NCBI RefSeq assembly: GCF_900113135.1
Contig: NZ_FOOH01000003.1
Location: 143,763 to 207,762, forward strand
Direction of reading: 5' to 3'
Source: Salegentibacter agarivorans
Lineage (GTDB): Bacteria > Bacteroidota > Bacteroidia > Flavobacteriales > Flavobacteriaceae
Length of the DNA stretch: 64,000 bases
Shown piece by piece: positions 27,001-35,051 of this stretch. Both the position numbers and the translations under genes were made by a program. Position 1 is the first letter of the stretch; each line of letters starts with the position of its first letter. The notes under the pieces are model-generated. The model did no database searches and was not told where the DNA came from. It saw nothing but the letters and a program-made list of their open reading frames with translations.

Positions 27001-27809
27001 TAATAAAAAGTGAAGATACCTTCCTTATTGGCTATGTGCTTTTTGATAAACAGGATGGTTTTGCTGAAGTGGATGTAGTAGAAAATGCCCAGGCCCTTAT
27101 TCAGGATAAAATCGATAACGGGGAGCTCAGGGTGCCCAAAGGTCTCAGCTATAAATTCACGGGGACTTACGAAAACCAGATTCGCGCTGAAAAAACGCTG
27201 AGTGTTGTGGTGCCACTGGCACTGATGATTATCTTTTTGATCCTGTACTTTCAGTTTCAAAAAGTTTCTACCTCGCTTATGATCTTTAGTGGGATCCTCG
27301 TGGCTTTTTCTGGCGGGTTTATCCTTATTTGGCTCTATGGCCAGGGTTGGTTCCTGAATTTCGACTTTTTTGGCGAAAACCTTCGGCATATGTTTCAGAT
27401 AAAAACCATAAACCTGAGTGTGGCGGTATGGGTAGGCTTTATCGCCCTCTTTGGTATCGCTACTGATGATGGCGTGGTAATGGGTACCTACCTTACCCAA
27501 ACTTTTGACCGGAACGAGCCCAAGAGCCGAAAGGAAATCCGTAAATCGGTGGTGGAAGCAGGGTCCAAGCGTGTTCGCCCCGCCTTGATGACCACGGCTA
27601 CAACAATCCTGGCACTCCTGCCCGTACTGACGTCTTCGGGGCGTGGTAGCGATATTATGATCCCTATGGCCATCCCCGCGGTTGGAGGTATGTCTATAGC
27701 ATTAATCACATTGTTTGTAGTGCCGGTGTTATTTAGTTGGAGAAAAGAAGCCGGCATAAAAACCCTGGAGACGGCGAATAATGACAAGAGAATTGAAAAT
27801 AGAAAATAG
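24027..27809 (+). CDS. cusA: CusA-type RND copper/silver efflux pump
   Basis: The 1260-residue inner-membrane RND protein starts with a membrane helix (FLIENKLVAIILLVLFVGW) and two large periplasmic loops. The fourth-helix motif near residue 426 reads GTMVDVGVILSENIIRHL, closer to the monovalent-metal (Cu/Ag) class than the divalent CzcA class. A second proton-relay region reads ATDDGVVMGTYL. It is longer than E. coli CusA (1047) owing to an insert of about 70 residues around 730-830 rich in Tyr, Glu and Asn, plus extra sequence after the sixth span. Its end overlaps an alternative tolC start. This stretch is GC-richer than the tra genes. Confidence 0.92.
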   Translation: MLNKGIKFLIENKLVAIILLVLFVGWGVVNAPFNWETGLIPRDPVAVDAIPDIGENQQIVFTKWEGKSPQDIEDQITYPLTTSLLGIPGVKTIRSSSMFGFSSIYIIFEEDIEFYWSRSRILEKLNSLPANLLPEGVNPALGPDATGLGQVFWYTLEGRDKDGNVTGGWDLHELRSIQDYYVKYGLSGASGVSEVASIGGYVQEYQVDVDPELMRQYDISLAQVVKAVKETNRDIGAQTLEINQAEYLVRGLGYVQEIEDIENAVVTSEEFTSIKISDIAKVNLGPETRRGILDKEGAEVVGGVVVARYGANPLEVINNVKDKINELSPGLPTKVLEDGRESQVTIVPFYDRTQLIQETLGTLNEALTLEILITVLVIIVMVFNLRASILISGLLPVAVLMVFISMKFFNVDANIVALSGIAIAIGTMVDVGVILSENIIRHLDQDKERKYLTTNEIVYNATAEVSGAIMTAVLTTIISFLPVFTMVGAEGKLFRPLAFTKTMALVASLVVALFLIPPFAASFFKKRTRRTSAGWVIQGILIIAGLTAIVFGYFIGIVLIAFGVTGILLLKKKISSKRSNVINIAISAFAIVLLLAEYWRPLGLEKSVFWNFIVVGIISFGLLGVFALFQKFYTRILNWALRNKLLFLSVPTVLVILGFMIMRNIGQEFMPSLNEGSFLLMPTSLPHAGVEENKRVLQQLDMAVAAIPEIETVVGKAGRTESALDPAPISMYENTIQYKPEYMLNEHGERQRYQVNEDGLFMLKNGKLAINPSLEVDEDAAGSYNDSEIVEFHRVKNKQLIPDDDGEYYRNWRPEIESPDDIWNEITAATKLPGVTSAPKLQPIETRLVMLQTGMRAPMGIKVQGQNLRQIEDFGLQLEDLLKQVEGVKDEAVFADRIVGKPYLLLDIKRERLARYGISIEEVQQLLEVAVGGKRLSQTVEGRERYGVRVRYPRELRDSPEDMGNIYVPVEGGSPVPLDELVDIRYEQGPQIIKSEDTFLIGYVLFDKQDGFAEVDVVENAQALIQDKIDNGELRVPKGLSYKFTGTYENQIRAEKTLSVVVPLALMIIFLILYFQFQKVSTSLMIFSGILVAFSGGFILIWLYGQGWFLNFDFFGENLRHMFQIKTINLSVAVWVGFIALFGIATDDGVVMGTYLTQTFDRNEPKSRKEIRKSVVEAGSKRVRPALMTTATTILALLPVLTSSGRGSDIMIPMAIPAVGGMSIALITLFVVPVLFSWRKEAGIKTLETANNDKRIENRK

Positions 27810-27825
27810 AAGAAAGCCTTTTACT

Positions 27826-29082
27826 ATGAAATCAAAAGATATTTTAATAATAAAATTGAATAGAAGAAGCGGAATGCTAGCGGTGATTGTCTCTCTTTTC
27901 TTTTTTCTTACAGGAACAGCCCAGCAGCTCCAGCCTTACCTTACCCAGGCTTTGGAAAATAACCCGAAGATACAGGCGTTTGAACTGCGTTATGAAACGG
28001 CCCGGGAGAGGATTGAAGAAGTTGGGGTACTCCCGGAAACCCAGTTCAGCGTAGGCTATTTTGCCAGCGAACCAGAGACCCGAACGGGCCCACAGCAGTA
28101 CAAACTATCGGTGCAACAAATGATTCCGTGGTTTGGGACTATCACGGCAAGGGAGAATTATGCATCAAGCCTTGCCGATGCCCAATATGTGGAAATCGCC
28201 ACGGCCCAGAGGCAACTGCTGCTAAATGTGGCCGAAAATTATTACAGGCTTTATGCCATTAGGGCAAAGCAACGCGTATTGGAACAAAACATAGACCTGC
28301 TGGAAGCCTATGAGGAGCTTGCGCTTACTTCCCTGGAGGTAAACCAAGCCTCGTCCGTAGATGTGCTTCGCCTGCAAATGCGGCAAAACCAGCTACGGGA
28401 ACGTTTGGAAAACTTCGATGAAGAATTTAAAGCCGAACAAGCCGCTTTCAATACCCTACTCAATGCCGAACGTGGTGCTACGGTAAAGGTGTACGATTCG
28501 CTGGCAGTGCCACAGGAAGACCCGGTGCAGTTGCCAGAAGTGCCTCAAGTGCACCCAGAGTTGTTGCGTTTTGACAAGCTATATGAATCGGTAGGAGAAG
28601 CAGAAAAAATGAACCGAAAGGAAGCCCTGCCCGATCTGGGATTTGGCCTGGATTACGTTGCGGTGGGGGAAGCCACTGCGATGCAAGCCCCGGATAGCGG
28701 AAAGGACATCCTGATGCCGATGGTCTCTATAACGGTTCCAATTTTCGGTAATAAATACAAATCGGTTACGCGACAAAATGAACTGAAGCAACGTGAGCTA
28801 AATGCACAACGGGAGAACCGGCACAACGAATTGGTGTCGCGCCTGGAAGCCGCGGTGAGCAATAGGGCAGAGGCACGCATAAGCTACCGTACCCAGTTGC
28901 TCAACATCGAGCAAGCCAATGATGCCGAAGAAATCCTCAGGCGGAATTACGAAACCGGTACCATAGATTTCAATGATGTGCTGGACGTACAGGAGTTACA
29001 GCTAAATTTTGAGCTGAACCTGATAGAAGCGGTAAAAAACTATTACCAAGCCAGTGCGAACATTAATTATTTAAGTGAATAA
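27826..29082 (+). CDS. TolC-family outer-membrane factor (CusC role)
   Basis: I place the start at the ATG at 27826; an ATG at 27781 is in frame but overlaps cusA by 29 bases and adds only charged residues. The signal peptide reads MLAVIVSLFFFLTGTAQ. The body of about 385 residues is coiled-coil rich (VLEQNIDLLEAYEELALTS, VDVLRLQMRQNQLRERL) with the family ending DFNDVLDVQELQLNFELNLIE. It forms the outer-membrane tunnel for CusA with the CusB adaptor encoded 26 bases downstream. Confidence 0.88.
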   Translation: MKSKDILIIKLNRRSGMLAVIVSLFFFLTGTAQQLQPYLTQALENNPKIQAFELRYETARERIEEVGVLPETQFSVGYFASEPETRTGPQQYKLSVQQMIPWFGTITARENYASSLADAQYVEIATAQRQLLLNVAENYYRLYAIRAKQRVLEQNIDLLEAYEELALTSLEVNQASSVDVLRLQMRQNQLRERLENFDEEFKAEQAAFNTLLNAERGATVKVYDSLAVPQEDPVQLPEVPQVHPELLRFDKLYESVGEAEKMNRKEALPDLGFGLDYVAVGEATAMQAPDSGKDILMPMVSITVPIFGNKYKSVTRQNELKQRELNAQRENRHNELVSRLEAAVSNRAEARISYRTQLLNIEQANDAEEILRRNYETGTIDFNDVLDVQELQLNFELNLIEAVKNYYQASANINYLSE

Positions 29083-29107
29083 TTCAGAATAAATTAAAAC
29101 AAAAACG

Positions 29108-30937
29108 ATGAAGAAATATATCATTTACACCGGATTAGTGTTAGCAGGATTGCTCCTTGGCTATCTGTTCTTTGGTGGCAATTCGTCTGAAAAAAATGTC
29201 GAAACAGCCACTACAGAAGAACACAATCACGAGGAGGAAAACCAGCTGTGGACCTGCTCTATGCACCCGCAGATTATGCAGCCCGAACCGGGCGATTGCC
29301 CCATTTGCGGGATGGACCTTATCCCTGCCGAGAGTGGCGGCGGCGAGGTTGGGCCGCAACAAATAGAAATGTCTGAAACCGCCCTGGCTCTGGCCAATAT
29401 CCACACCGTGGAGATCGGCGATAGCCTCTTAGGGGATCACGACCTGGTGCTCTCCGGGAAGATCGTGGAGAACGAAGAGGTGAAAAGTGTGCAGGCTTCT
29501 TATTTTGGCGGCAGGATAGAAAAACTTTATATAAATTACACCGGGGAGGAAGTACGCCGCGGGCAGGTGTTGGCCACTATTTATTCCCCAGAGCTGGTCT
29601 CTGCCCAGCAGGAATTGCTTACCGCTGCGGGGATGAAGGACTCTCAGTCCCGGTTATACGAATCTGTACGCCGAAAATTGAAATTATGGAAACTCAGCGA
29701 CAAGCAAATTGAAGAAATTGAAGCTTCTGGGGAAGTTAAAGAATATTTCCCTATTTATGCTACGGTTTCAGGTACGGTGACCGAAAAACTGGTGGAAGAA
29801 GGTGATTATGTAGAGCAGGGCCAGTCCCTTTATGAGATTGCCAACCTTAGTATTGTATGGGCACAATTTGATGCTTATGAAAACCAGATTGCCCAGCTTG
29901 AAGAAGGGCAACAGATTAGCGTGACTGCCAATGCCTTGCCGGGAAAAGAATATGAAGTGCCCATTACTTTTATTGAACCACTGCTTAATACTGCCACCCG
30001 TACGGTAACTGTACGTGCAGTCCTGCCCAATAAGGAAGGTCGTCTAAAACCCGGAATGTTCGTGCGTGGAAAAGTGGCACCGGCCAAGAAAAAAAATGCA
30101 GATATTGAAGAACCCCAGCTTATTACAGTGCCAAAATCGGCCGTGATGTGGACCGGGGAACGTTCGCTGGTTTACGTACAACCCAATCCAGACAGGCCTG
30201 TCTTTGAAATGAGGGAAGTGAGCCTGGGTGCCGCAGCGGGTGGTAATTATGCGGTTACAGATGGCTTGAGTACCGGAGAGCGCATTGTGGTAAACGGTGC
30301 CTTTACCGTAGATGCTGCCGCACAACTCCAGGGCAAAAAGTCTATGATGAACAAGGACGGAGGCAAGACATCTACCGGTCACGAGGGCCACGCCGGTATG
30401 GACATGGCAGGTAGCGAGGGTAATGCCAATATGGAAACGGCAGGAACCGGCAACGTTGACCATACCGAAATGCAGGAACGCATCGTGGTACCTGAAGAGT
30501 TCACCAACCAGCTAAATGGCGTTTTTGATCAATATTTGAAGTTGAAAAACGCCCTGGTGGAAGATGAGGCCAAAACCGCCCAAGCAACTGCAAATAAAGT
30601 ACTGGAAGCAATGAACAAGATAGATATGAGTCTTTTAGAGGATCGTGAAGCTCACGACCACTGGATGCTGATTTCAAAAGAAGTAATTGGTGCTGCGGAA
30701 AAAATAACGGAGAGTGAAGATATTTCTACTCAGCGGGATCATTTTAAACACCTGTCTGCCCATTTGAGCAAAGCGATGCAACTTTTTGGAGTGGGACAGA
30801 CCGTTTATAAGCAATTTTGCCCTATGGCAGATGACAATGCGGGAGCCTACTGGCTCAGCCGTTCAGAAGAGATCAAAAACCCTTATTACGGTAGCGCAAT
30901 GTTAACCTGCGGCGAAATCGTGGAAACTATAAACTAA
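29108..30937 (+). CDS. cusB: CusB-type periplasmic adaptor with HMBD and C-terminal DUF3347 domain
   Basis: The 609-residue protein has an N-terminal membrane anchor (residues 4-24), a heavy-metal-binding domain at about 48-72 (WTCSMHPQIMQ...CPICGMDLIP), the adaptor core (lipoyl/hairpin/barrel, about 110-390), a His/Met-rich linker (GHEGHAGMDMAGSEGNANME) and a DUF3347 domain from about 463 to the end. The final motif CPMADDNAGAYW...NPYYGSAMLTCGEIV is shared with four other DUF3347 proteins in the window. Normal CusB ends near residue 400, so a metal-handling module has been fused. It completes the CusABC set. Confidence 0.9.
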   Translation: MKKYIIYTGLVLAGLLLGYLFFGGNSSEKNVETATTEEHNHEEENQLWTCSMHPQIMQPEPGDCPICGMDLIPAESGGGEVGPQQIEMSETALALANIHTVEIGDSLLGDHDLVLSGKIVENEEVKSVQASYFGGRIEKLYINYTGEEVRRGQVLATIYSPELVSAQQELLTAAGMKDSQSRLYESVRRKLKLWKLSDKQIEEIEASGEVKEYFPIYATVSGTVTEKLVEEGDYVEQGQSLYEIANLSIVWAQFDAYENQIAQLEEGQQISVTANALPGKEYEVPITFIEPLLNTATRTVTVRAVLPNKEGRLKPGMFVRGKVAPAKKKNADIEEPQLITVPKSAVMWTGERSLVYVQPNPDRPVFEMREVSLGAAAGGNYAVTDGLSTGERIVVNGAFTVDAAAQLQGKKSMMNKDGGKTSTGHEGHAGMDMAGSEGNANMETAGTGNVDHTEMQERIVVPEEFTNQLNGVFDQYLKLKNALVEDEAKTAQATANKVLEAMNKIDMSLLEDREAHDHWMLISKEVIGAAEKITESEDISTQRDHFKHLSAHLSKAMQLFGVGQTVYKQFCPMADDNAGAYWLSRSEEIKNPYYGSAMLTCGEIVETIN

Positions 30938-30980
30938 AGCAGGGAAGAACAAATTTTTATAACCTTTAAAACCTATTAAG

Positions 30981-31493
30981 ATGAAAAGAACAATGATGAT
31001 GCTCCTTCTAACTTTGTTAAGCATGGGAGTTTATGCACAACACGACCACGACAATATGGCTGGTCATGGTGAAGAAATGCAAATGTCGCCTAAGTTCAAA
31101 GACAAAGATCTGGGCGCTGCTTATGAACATTACCTATTGGTAAAGGACGCTTTAGTGGCTTCAAATGATGCAAAGGCCGCCAAGCATTCGATGAAACTCG
31201 AGAAAACTTTGGCAAAAGTGGAAAATGCTGAGACGGCTCGCAAAGAAGCTTCGCAAATGGCCGGTGCCACTTCTCTGGAAGACCAACGTGACAATTTTAA
31301 TGCTCTTAGCGATGCAATGTTGAAACTGGTTAAAAATGGGAAGCTTGCCAAAGGTGAAATTTACCTGGAATATTGCCCTATGGCAAACTCTAATAAAGGC
31401 GGCTATTGGCTTTCCAATGAAAAGGCGATCAAGAACCCATATATGGGCCAAAAAATGCTGAAATGTGGTAGTGTAAAAGAAACTATCAATTAA
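30981..31493 (+). CDS. DUF3347 periplasmic protein (stand-alone copy 1)
   Basis: The 170-residue protein has a signal peptide (ending SMGVYAQ), a short His/Met tract (HDHDNMAGHGEEMQM), then the DUF3347 domain with CPMANSNKGGYW and NPYMGQKMLKCGSV near the C-terminus. The conserved Cys, Met and Trp residues are likely metal ligands. It matches the C-terminal domain of the preceding CusB closely, so it probably arose by duplication or gave rise to the fusion. Confidence 0.88.
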   Translation: MKRTMMMLLLTLLSMGVYAQHDHDNMAGHGEEMQMSPKFKDKDLGAAYEHYLLVKDALVASNDAKAAKHSMKLEKTLAKVENAETARKEASQMAGATSLEDQRDNFNALSDAMLKLVKNGKLAKGEIYLEYCPMANSNKGGYWLSNEKAIKNPYMGQKMLKCGSVKETIN

Positions 31494-31499
31494 TAAAGT

Positions 31500-31549
31500 C
31501 CTGCAAGGTATGGATAGACTCTTTTTTATAGGTCTATCCATTTTGCAGG
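31500..31549 (+). terminator. Long bulged hairpin after DUF3347 gene
   Basis: A 10-bp outer stem (CCTGCAAGGT pairing with ATTTTGCAGG, two G-U pairs) and an 8-bp inner stem (GGATAGAC/GTCTATCC) are separated by a 2-base bulge, with a 12-base U-rich loop. It lies 7 bases after a stop and 18 before the next start. It may terminate, attenuate or protect mRNA ends. A related hairpin with the same outer ends is at 33650. Confidence 0.5.
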
Positions 31550-31566
31550 CACAAAATTAGAATGAA

Positions 31567-32013
31567 ATGAAAAATACATTCAAAGTTCTAACAGCGGTAT
31601 TTCTTCTGGCCGTGGTTTTTGGTGCTTGTAACTCCTCTGGGGAGCAGCAAAAACAAAAAAAGCAAGACAAACTGGCTACAGAAATTAGTACAAGTACCGC
31701 CAATAAACAAACCTTTTCTTTAGATTTTCAGATAGGAGACAAGTTGCCTAATGACCTGGTATGTATGGTAAACGATGCCTATATGGCCAAACCGCAAATC
31801 CCGGTTCCGGTAAACGGGAAAACCTATTATGGTTGCTGCGAGATGTGCGTGGGCACCTTGAACAACGAAGAATCTGCAAGGATGGCCACCGATCCCCAAA
31901 CAGGGGAAAGAGTGGATAAAACCGAAGCCTTTATTGTACTGCTTGACGCGAATGGCCGGGTTGGCTATTTTAATTCAGAAGCGAATTACACAGCTTACAC
32001 AAAAAAGAGCTAA
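31567..32013 (+). CDS. Lipoprotein with YHS/TRASH-like metal-binding motif
   Basis: The 148-residue protein has a lipobox (VVFGAC, Cys 21), a Lys/Gln-rich spacer and a compact domain with LVCMVNDAYM, PVNGKTYYGCCEMCVGTL and a final strand pair. The spacing of Cys-Met, Tyr-Tyr-x-Cys-Cys-x-x-Cys resembles YHS/TRASH metal-binding domains seen near copper pumps and in NosL-like proteins. Copper binding in the periplasm is inferred. It follows the CusB/DUF3347 genes on the same strand. Confidence 0.7.
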   Translation: MKNTFKVLTAVFLLAVVFGACNSSGEQQKQKKQDKLATEISTSTANKQTFSLDFQIGDKLPNDLVCMVNDAYMAKPQIPVPVNGKTYYGCCEMCVGTLNNEESARMATDPQTGERVDKTEAFIVLLDANGRVGYFNSEANYTAYTKKS

Positions 32014-32050
32014 GCATAACAAAACTTATTTCAACTTAAATTTAGAAGAT

Positions 32051-32383
32051 ATGAATGAGATCAAAGCCTTTATCAGACCCGAAAGACTTAGTGAAGTGAC
32101 CATGAATCTGCGGGAAGAAAACTTTTGTTGTTTTACCGTATTTCAAGGCGAGGGGGTTGGAGATTAAACTGATTCCAAAACCGCTTCCCCCAGTTTGAAT
32201 TTTCCATTTATGCACAGCAAAGTCATTAAAATGGAGATAGTGTGCGAAAAAGAGGATGTAGATAAAATTGTAAATATTATAAAAGTAAGTGCCCGTACTG
32301 GCAAAAGCGGGGACGGGCTCATCTATGTAAGCGACGTGGAACAGCGTATAAAAATAAGGACTGGGGAAAAGGAAAGCCGGTAA
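32051..32383 (+). pseudogene. PII-like protein gene with in-frame TAA
   Basis: The frame begins MNEIKAFIRPERLSEV and aligns with the intact PII-like protein at 56882. A TAA at 32165-32167 interrupts it after FQGEGVGD, in the T-loop region. The same frame then continues with TASPSLNF and ends GKSGDGLIYVSDVEQRIKIR, so only one stop and no frameshift breaks it. Gene loss is the simple reading; re-initiation at the ATG at 32195 or readthrough cannot be excluded. The family is the PII group linked to CusA pumps. Confidence 0.75.
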
Positions 32384-32507
32384 GTGCTTTTTTTGTTTCC
32401 GGTCGAACAACCAAGTAAAATACTAAGTTCCGGGCTGTGTTTTATGGCATCCGGAAAATTTAATTAATTGCAGTAACAGAAATATCAACCTTTTAAAAAC
32501 AAGAAAA

Positions 32508-33095
32508 ATGAAAACAGTAAAAGTAAGTTTGGGAGTGATGGCTATGGCATTTGCCGTAATAAGCACTTCTTGCAAGAACAACGAGAAAAACAGCAATACA
32601 ACTATTGAAGACGCGGCGACCGAGCGCGCTGTCCCGATGGAAGAAAACAGGATGGAAAGCAGCAATGCTGCCCAAACCGATGCCAGCCTGACCACATACT
32701 TGGAGCTTAAAAATGCCTTGGTAAATGACGATCAGGAGGCCGCGGCCAAAGCCGGGGAAAAAATGGTGGGACAGTTAAAGACCTTTAAAACGGAAAACTA
32801 CGAACAGAACGACCAACAAGAACTGCAAGATATCATAGAAGACGCCACTGAGCATGCCGAACACATTGCGGAAAGCCCCATAGGCCACCAGCGGGAACAT
32901 TTCGACATTTTGAGCAAGGACATGATAGACTTGATTGACATTGTCGGAACCAGCCAAAAGTTGTACCAAGCTTATTGCCCGATGTACAATAATAACAAAG
33001 GTGCACAGTGGTTGAGTGTAACCAAAGAAATCAAAAATCCCTATTATGGAAGTAAAATGATGGATTGCGGAGAGGTGCAAAGAGAAATTAACTAA
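32508..33095 (+). CDS. DUF3347 lipoprotein (stand-alone copy 2)
   Basis: The 195-residue protein has a lipoprotein signal (MAFAVISTSC, Cys about 22), an acidic spacer, then the DUF3347 domain with CPMYNNNKGAQW and NPYYGSKMMDCGEV. Here the usual CPMA reads CPMY. The gene ends one base before the next ATG, so it is co-translated with the haem-binding protein gene. A role in periplasmic copper handling is inferred. Confidence 0.87.
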   Translation: MKTVKVSLGVMAMAFAVISTSCKNNEKNSNTTIEDAATERAVPMEENRMESSNAAQTDASLTTYLELKNALVNDDQEAAAKAGEKMVGQLKTFKTENYEQNDQQELQDIIEDATEHAEHIAESPIGHQREHFDILSKDMIDLIDIVGTSQKLYQAYCPMYNNNKGAQWLSVTKEIKNPYYGSKMMDCGEVQREIN

Positions 33096-33548
33096 ATGAA
33101 GACAATCAAAATCATTGCACTGGTTTTTTTAGTTGTGTTGGTGGGCATCCAGTTTGTGCCCACCAATCGCAACCAAAGTGAAGTGGTGCCAAAATCAGAT
33201 TTTATGCTGGTGAACAATGTCCCGAAAGACGTACAGGATAAATTAAAGGTTTCCTGTTATGATTGCCATAGCAACAATACAGCATACCCTTGGTACAATA
33301 AAATACAACCAGCTGCCTGGTTTTTAGAGGATCATATAAAAGAAGGAAAAGATGAATTGAATTTTAATGAATGGGGTGAATATTCCGACCGAAGAAAAAA
33401 CAGCAAACTCCGGTCAATCATCAGTCAGATTGAAGATGATGAAATGCCACTGGACTCCTACACTTTTATTCATGGGGATGCGAAACTTTCCAAAGAAGAA
33501 AAAACAGAAATGATACAATATATGACCCAGCTTAAAAATAGTTTATAG
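33096..33548 (+). CDS. Haem-binding domain protein (c-type, Haem_bd)
   Basis: The 150-residue protein has an N-terminal membrane anchor (residues 5-21) and one c-type haem motif CYDCHSN (about residues 53-59), followed by YPWYNKIQPAAWFLEDHI, typical of the Haem_bd family of Bacteroidota. Its ATG directly abuts the stop of the DUF3347 gene. It may pass electrons to periplasmic copper oxidation or repair; this is inferred from position. Confidence 0.85.
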   Translation: MKTIKIIALVFLVVLVGIQFVPTNRNQSEVVPKSDFMLVNNVPKDVQDKLKVSCYDCHSNNTAYPWYNKIQPAAWFLEDHIKEGKDELNFNEWGEYSDRRKNSKLRSIISQIEDDEMPLDSYTFIHGDAKLSKEEKTEMIQYMTQLKNSL

Positions 33549-33649
33549 GGGATTTTTAAAATAAACAATATCATATCCCAAAAAAGGAAAGGAATTTTTT
33601 CATTGATTGGTTAGTTAATCTTTTTCTTTTGAGAGTATGATGTTAAAGT

Positions 33650-33709
33650 CCTGTGAGGGAAGGGTATTCTTAAATTTAATTAGTTTATAAAGCCTCTTCC
33701 CTTGACAGG
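33650..33709 (+). other. Hairpin element sharing outer ends with the one at 31500
   Basis: The outer stem CCTGT/ACAGG and inner stem GGGAAG/CTTCCC enclose an A/T-rich loop of about 28 bases. The flanks AAAGTCCTG and CAGGCACAAAA are also found at the hairpin at 31500. It sits in the 283-base gap between the haem protein gene and an HMA-AraC regulator. The remainder of the gap shows no coding sequence. Confidence 0.4.
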
Positions 33710-33831
33710 CACAAAAACCAAAAAATGAAATATTGTTAGACTACTGGGAAAAACATGGGCGTGGTAGCTTAAATAAATGCTTAGGGTATGATAAAAAATA
33801 AATTTTTAAAAAACATTACCAAAAAATTATC

Positions 33832-34398
33832 ATGGTAGAAGTCTTTGTTAAAAATATGGTCTGTAACCGGTGTATAAAAGTAATTAAAAACGAGTTACTT
33901 GAAGCAGGGGTGGAAGTAACAAAAGTAGAACTAGGCCGGGTAGTTTATAAAAGCAAAAATATAGCTCGTGATTCTAAAAAGTTAGAAAAGGTCCTCGATG
34001 AAAATGGTTTTGAAATATTGGAGGGATCCGATAAAATTTTAGTCGAGAAGGTAAAACAAAGTCTTATACGGCTTTTGGAAAACCTTCCCCTGCAAAAAAC
34101 GGGGACTTTATCCAGCTACTTATCCAAAGAAACCGAAACTGATTATTCGCGCTTGAGTCGAATTTTTTCCTATACCGAAAACATAACGGTAGAAAAGTAT
34201 TTTATAAAGCTGAAAATTGAAAAAGTAAAAGAGCTCATTCAGTCCAAACAATATAATTTTACCCAGATTAGTCAGCTATTGGATTATACTAATGTAAATT
34301 ATCTTTCCAGGCAATTTAAAGCAGAAACAGGGATGAATTTATCTCAATATAAAAAACTTAATAACAATTTTAGAAATTCTTTAGACCAAATTTTATAG
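33832..34398 (+). CDS. HMA-like/AraC fusion transcription regulator (copy 2)
   Basis: The 188-residue protein starts MVEVFVKNMVCNRCIKVIKN, an HMA-like domain with a CxxC pair (Cys 11 and 14), and ends with an AraC HTH domain (about 105-180, including YTNVNYLSRQFKAETGMN). It aligns along its full length with the regulator at 22063, including the identical block YFIKLKIEKVKELIQ. It precedes DUF3347, DUF305 and multicopper oxidase genes, which are its likely targets. Metal sensing by the N-domain is inferred. Confidence 0.87.
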   Translation: MVEVFVKNMVCNRCIKVIKNELLEAGVEVTKVELGRVVYKSKNIARDSKKLEKVLDENGFEILEGSDKILVEKVKQSLIRLLENLPLQKTGTLSSYLSKETETDYSRLSRIFSYTENITVEKYFIKLKIEKVKELIQSKQYNFTQISQLLDYTNVNYLSRQFKAETGMNLSQYKKLNNNFRNSLDQIL

Positions 34399-34474
34399 AT
34401 GTTTAACCAAATTATGACAATAAATCCTTTTTCTTACCATTAATTTTAAAAATCAAATTTAAAACCAGAAAAAA

Positions 34475-35023
34475 ATGAAAAGTAAAATTTTAAATTTTGG
34501 TGTTGTTCTCTTACTAGCTATTGCCCTATTTTCCTGTGTAGATAACAAAGGGAAGCAATCGGTTGAAATAAACACCCCTGAAGAGGTTAAAAAAGCCGAA
34601 GAGAAAACAGCAGATATTGCCGATCAGGATTTTATAGATGGAATGACGGGAAAAATCTGGCATAATTACCTGGAAATAAAAATAGCATTAACCAATGCTG
34701 ATGCAGACCAGGTACAGGATGCGTCTCAAAGTATGGTAGCCTCTTTTTCAGAAGAAAGAGCAGAACTGAAAGCTATTGCACAACAATTATCTGAAACCAG
34801 CGAGCTGGAAAAACAAAGGGAATTATTCGCAGCATTTACAGAAAAAGCTGGGCCTATGTTTGAAGATGCATTATCTGGTGGTACGATCTATAAAAAGTTC
34901 TGTCCTATGGCTTTTGACAATAAAGGAGCCTATTGGTATGCTGATATCGAAGAAATAAACAATCCATATTTCGGTGATAAAATGCCCAATTGTGGTTCCG
35001 TAAAAAAGACAATTAAAAAGTAA
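34475..35023 (+). CDS. DUF3347 lipoprotein (stand-alone copy 3)
   Basis: The 182-residue protein has a lipobox (AIALFSC, Cys 21) and a C-terminal CPMAFDNKGAYW with NPYFGDKMPNCGSV. It lies 76 bases after the HMA-AraC regulator and 28 bases before DUF305, so it likely starts a copper-induced transcript reaching to the terminator at 35553. Confidence 0.87.
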   Translation: MKSKILNFGVVLLLAIALFSCVDNKGKQSVEINTPEEVKKAEEKTADIADQDFIDGMTGKIWHNYLEIKIALTNADADQVQDASQSMVASFSEERAELKAIAQQLSETSELEKQRELFAAFTEKAGPMFEDALSGGTIYKKFCPMAFDNKGAYWYADIEEINNPYFGDKMPNCGSVKKTIKK

Positions 35024-35051
35024 AAACCAACCTAACCAAAACCAAAAAATA

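Noticed and set aside
25358..27500. Long open frames antisense to cusA (for example 25358-25798 and 26958-27500)
   Set aside because: They lie wholly inside a strongly supported RND gene and read as low-complexity sequence that mirrors its codon bias.
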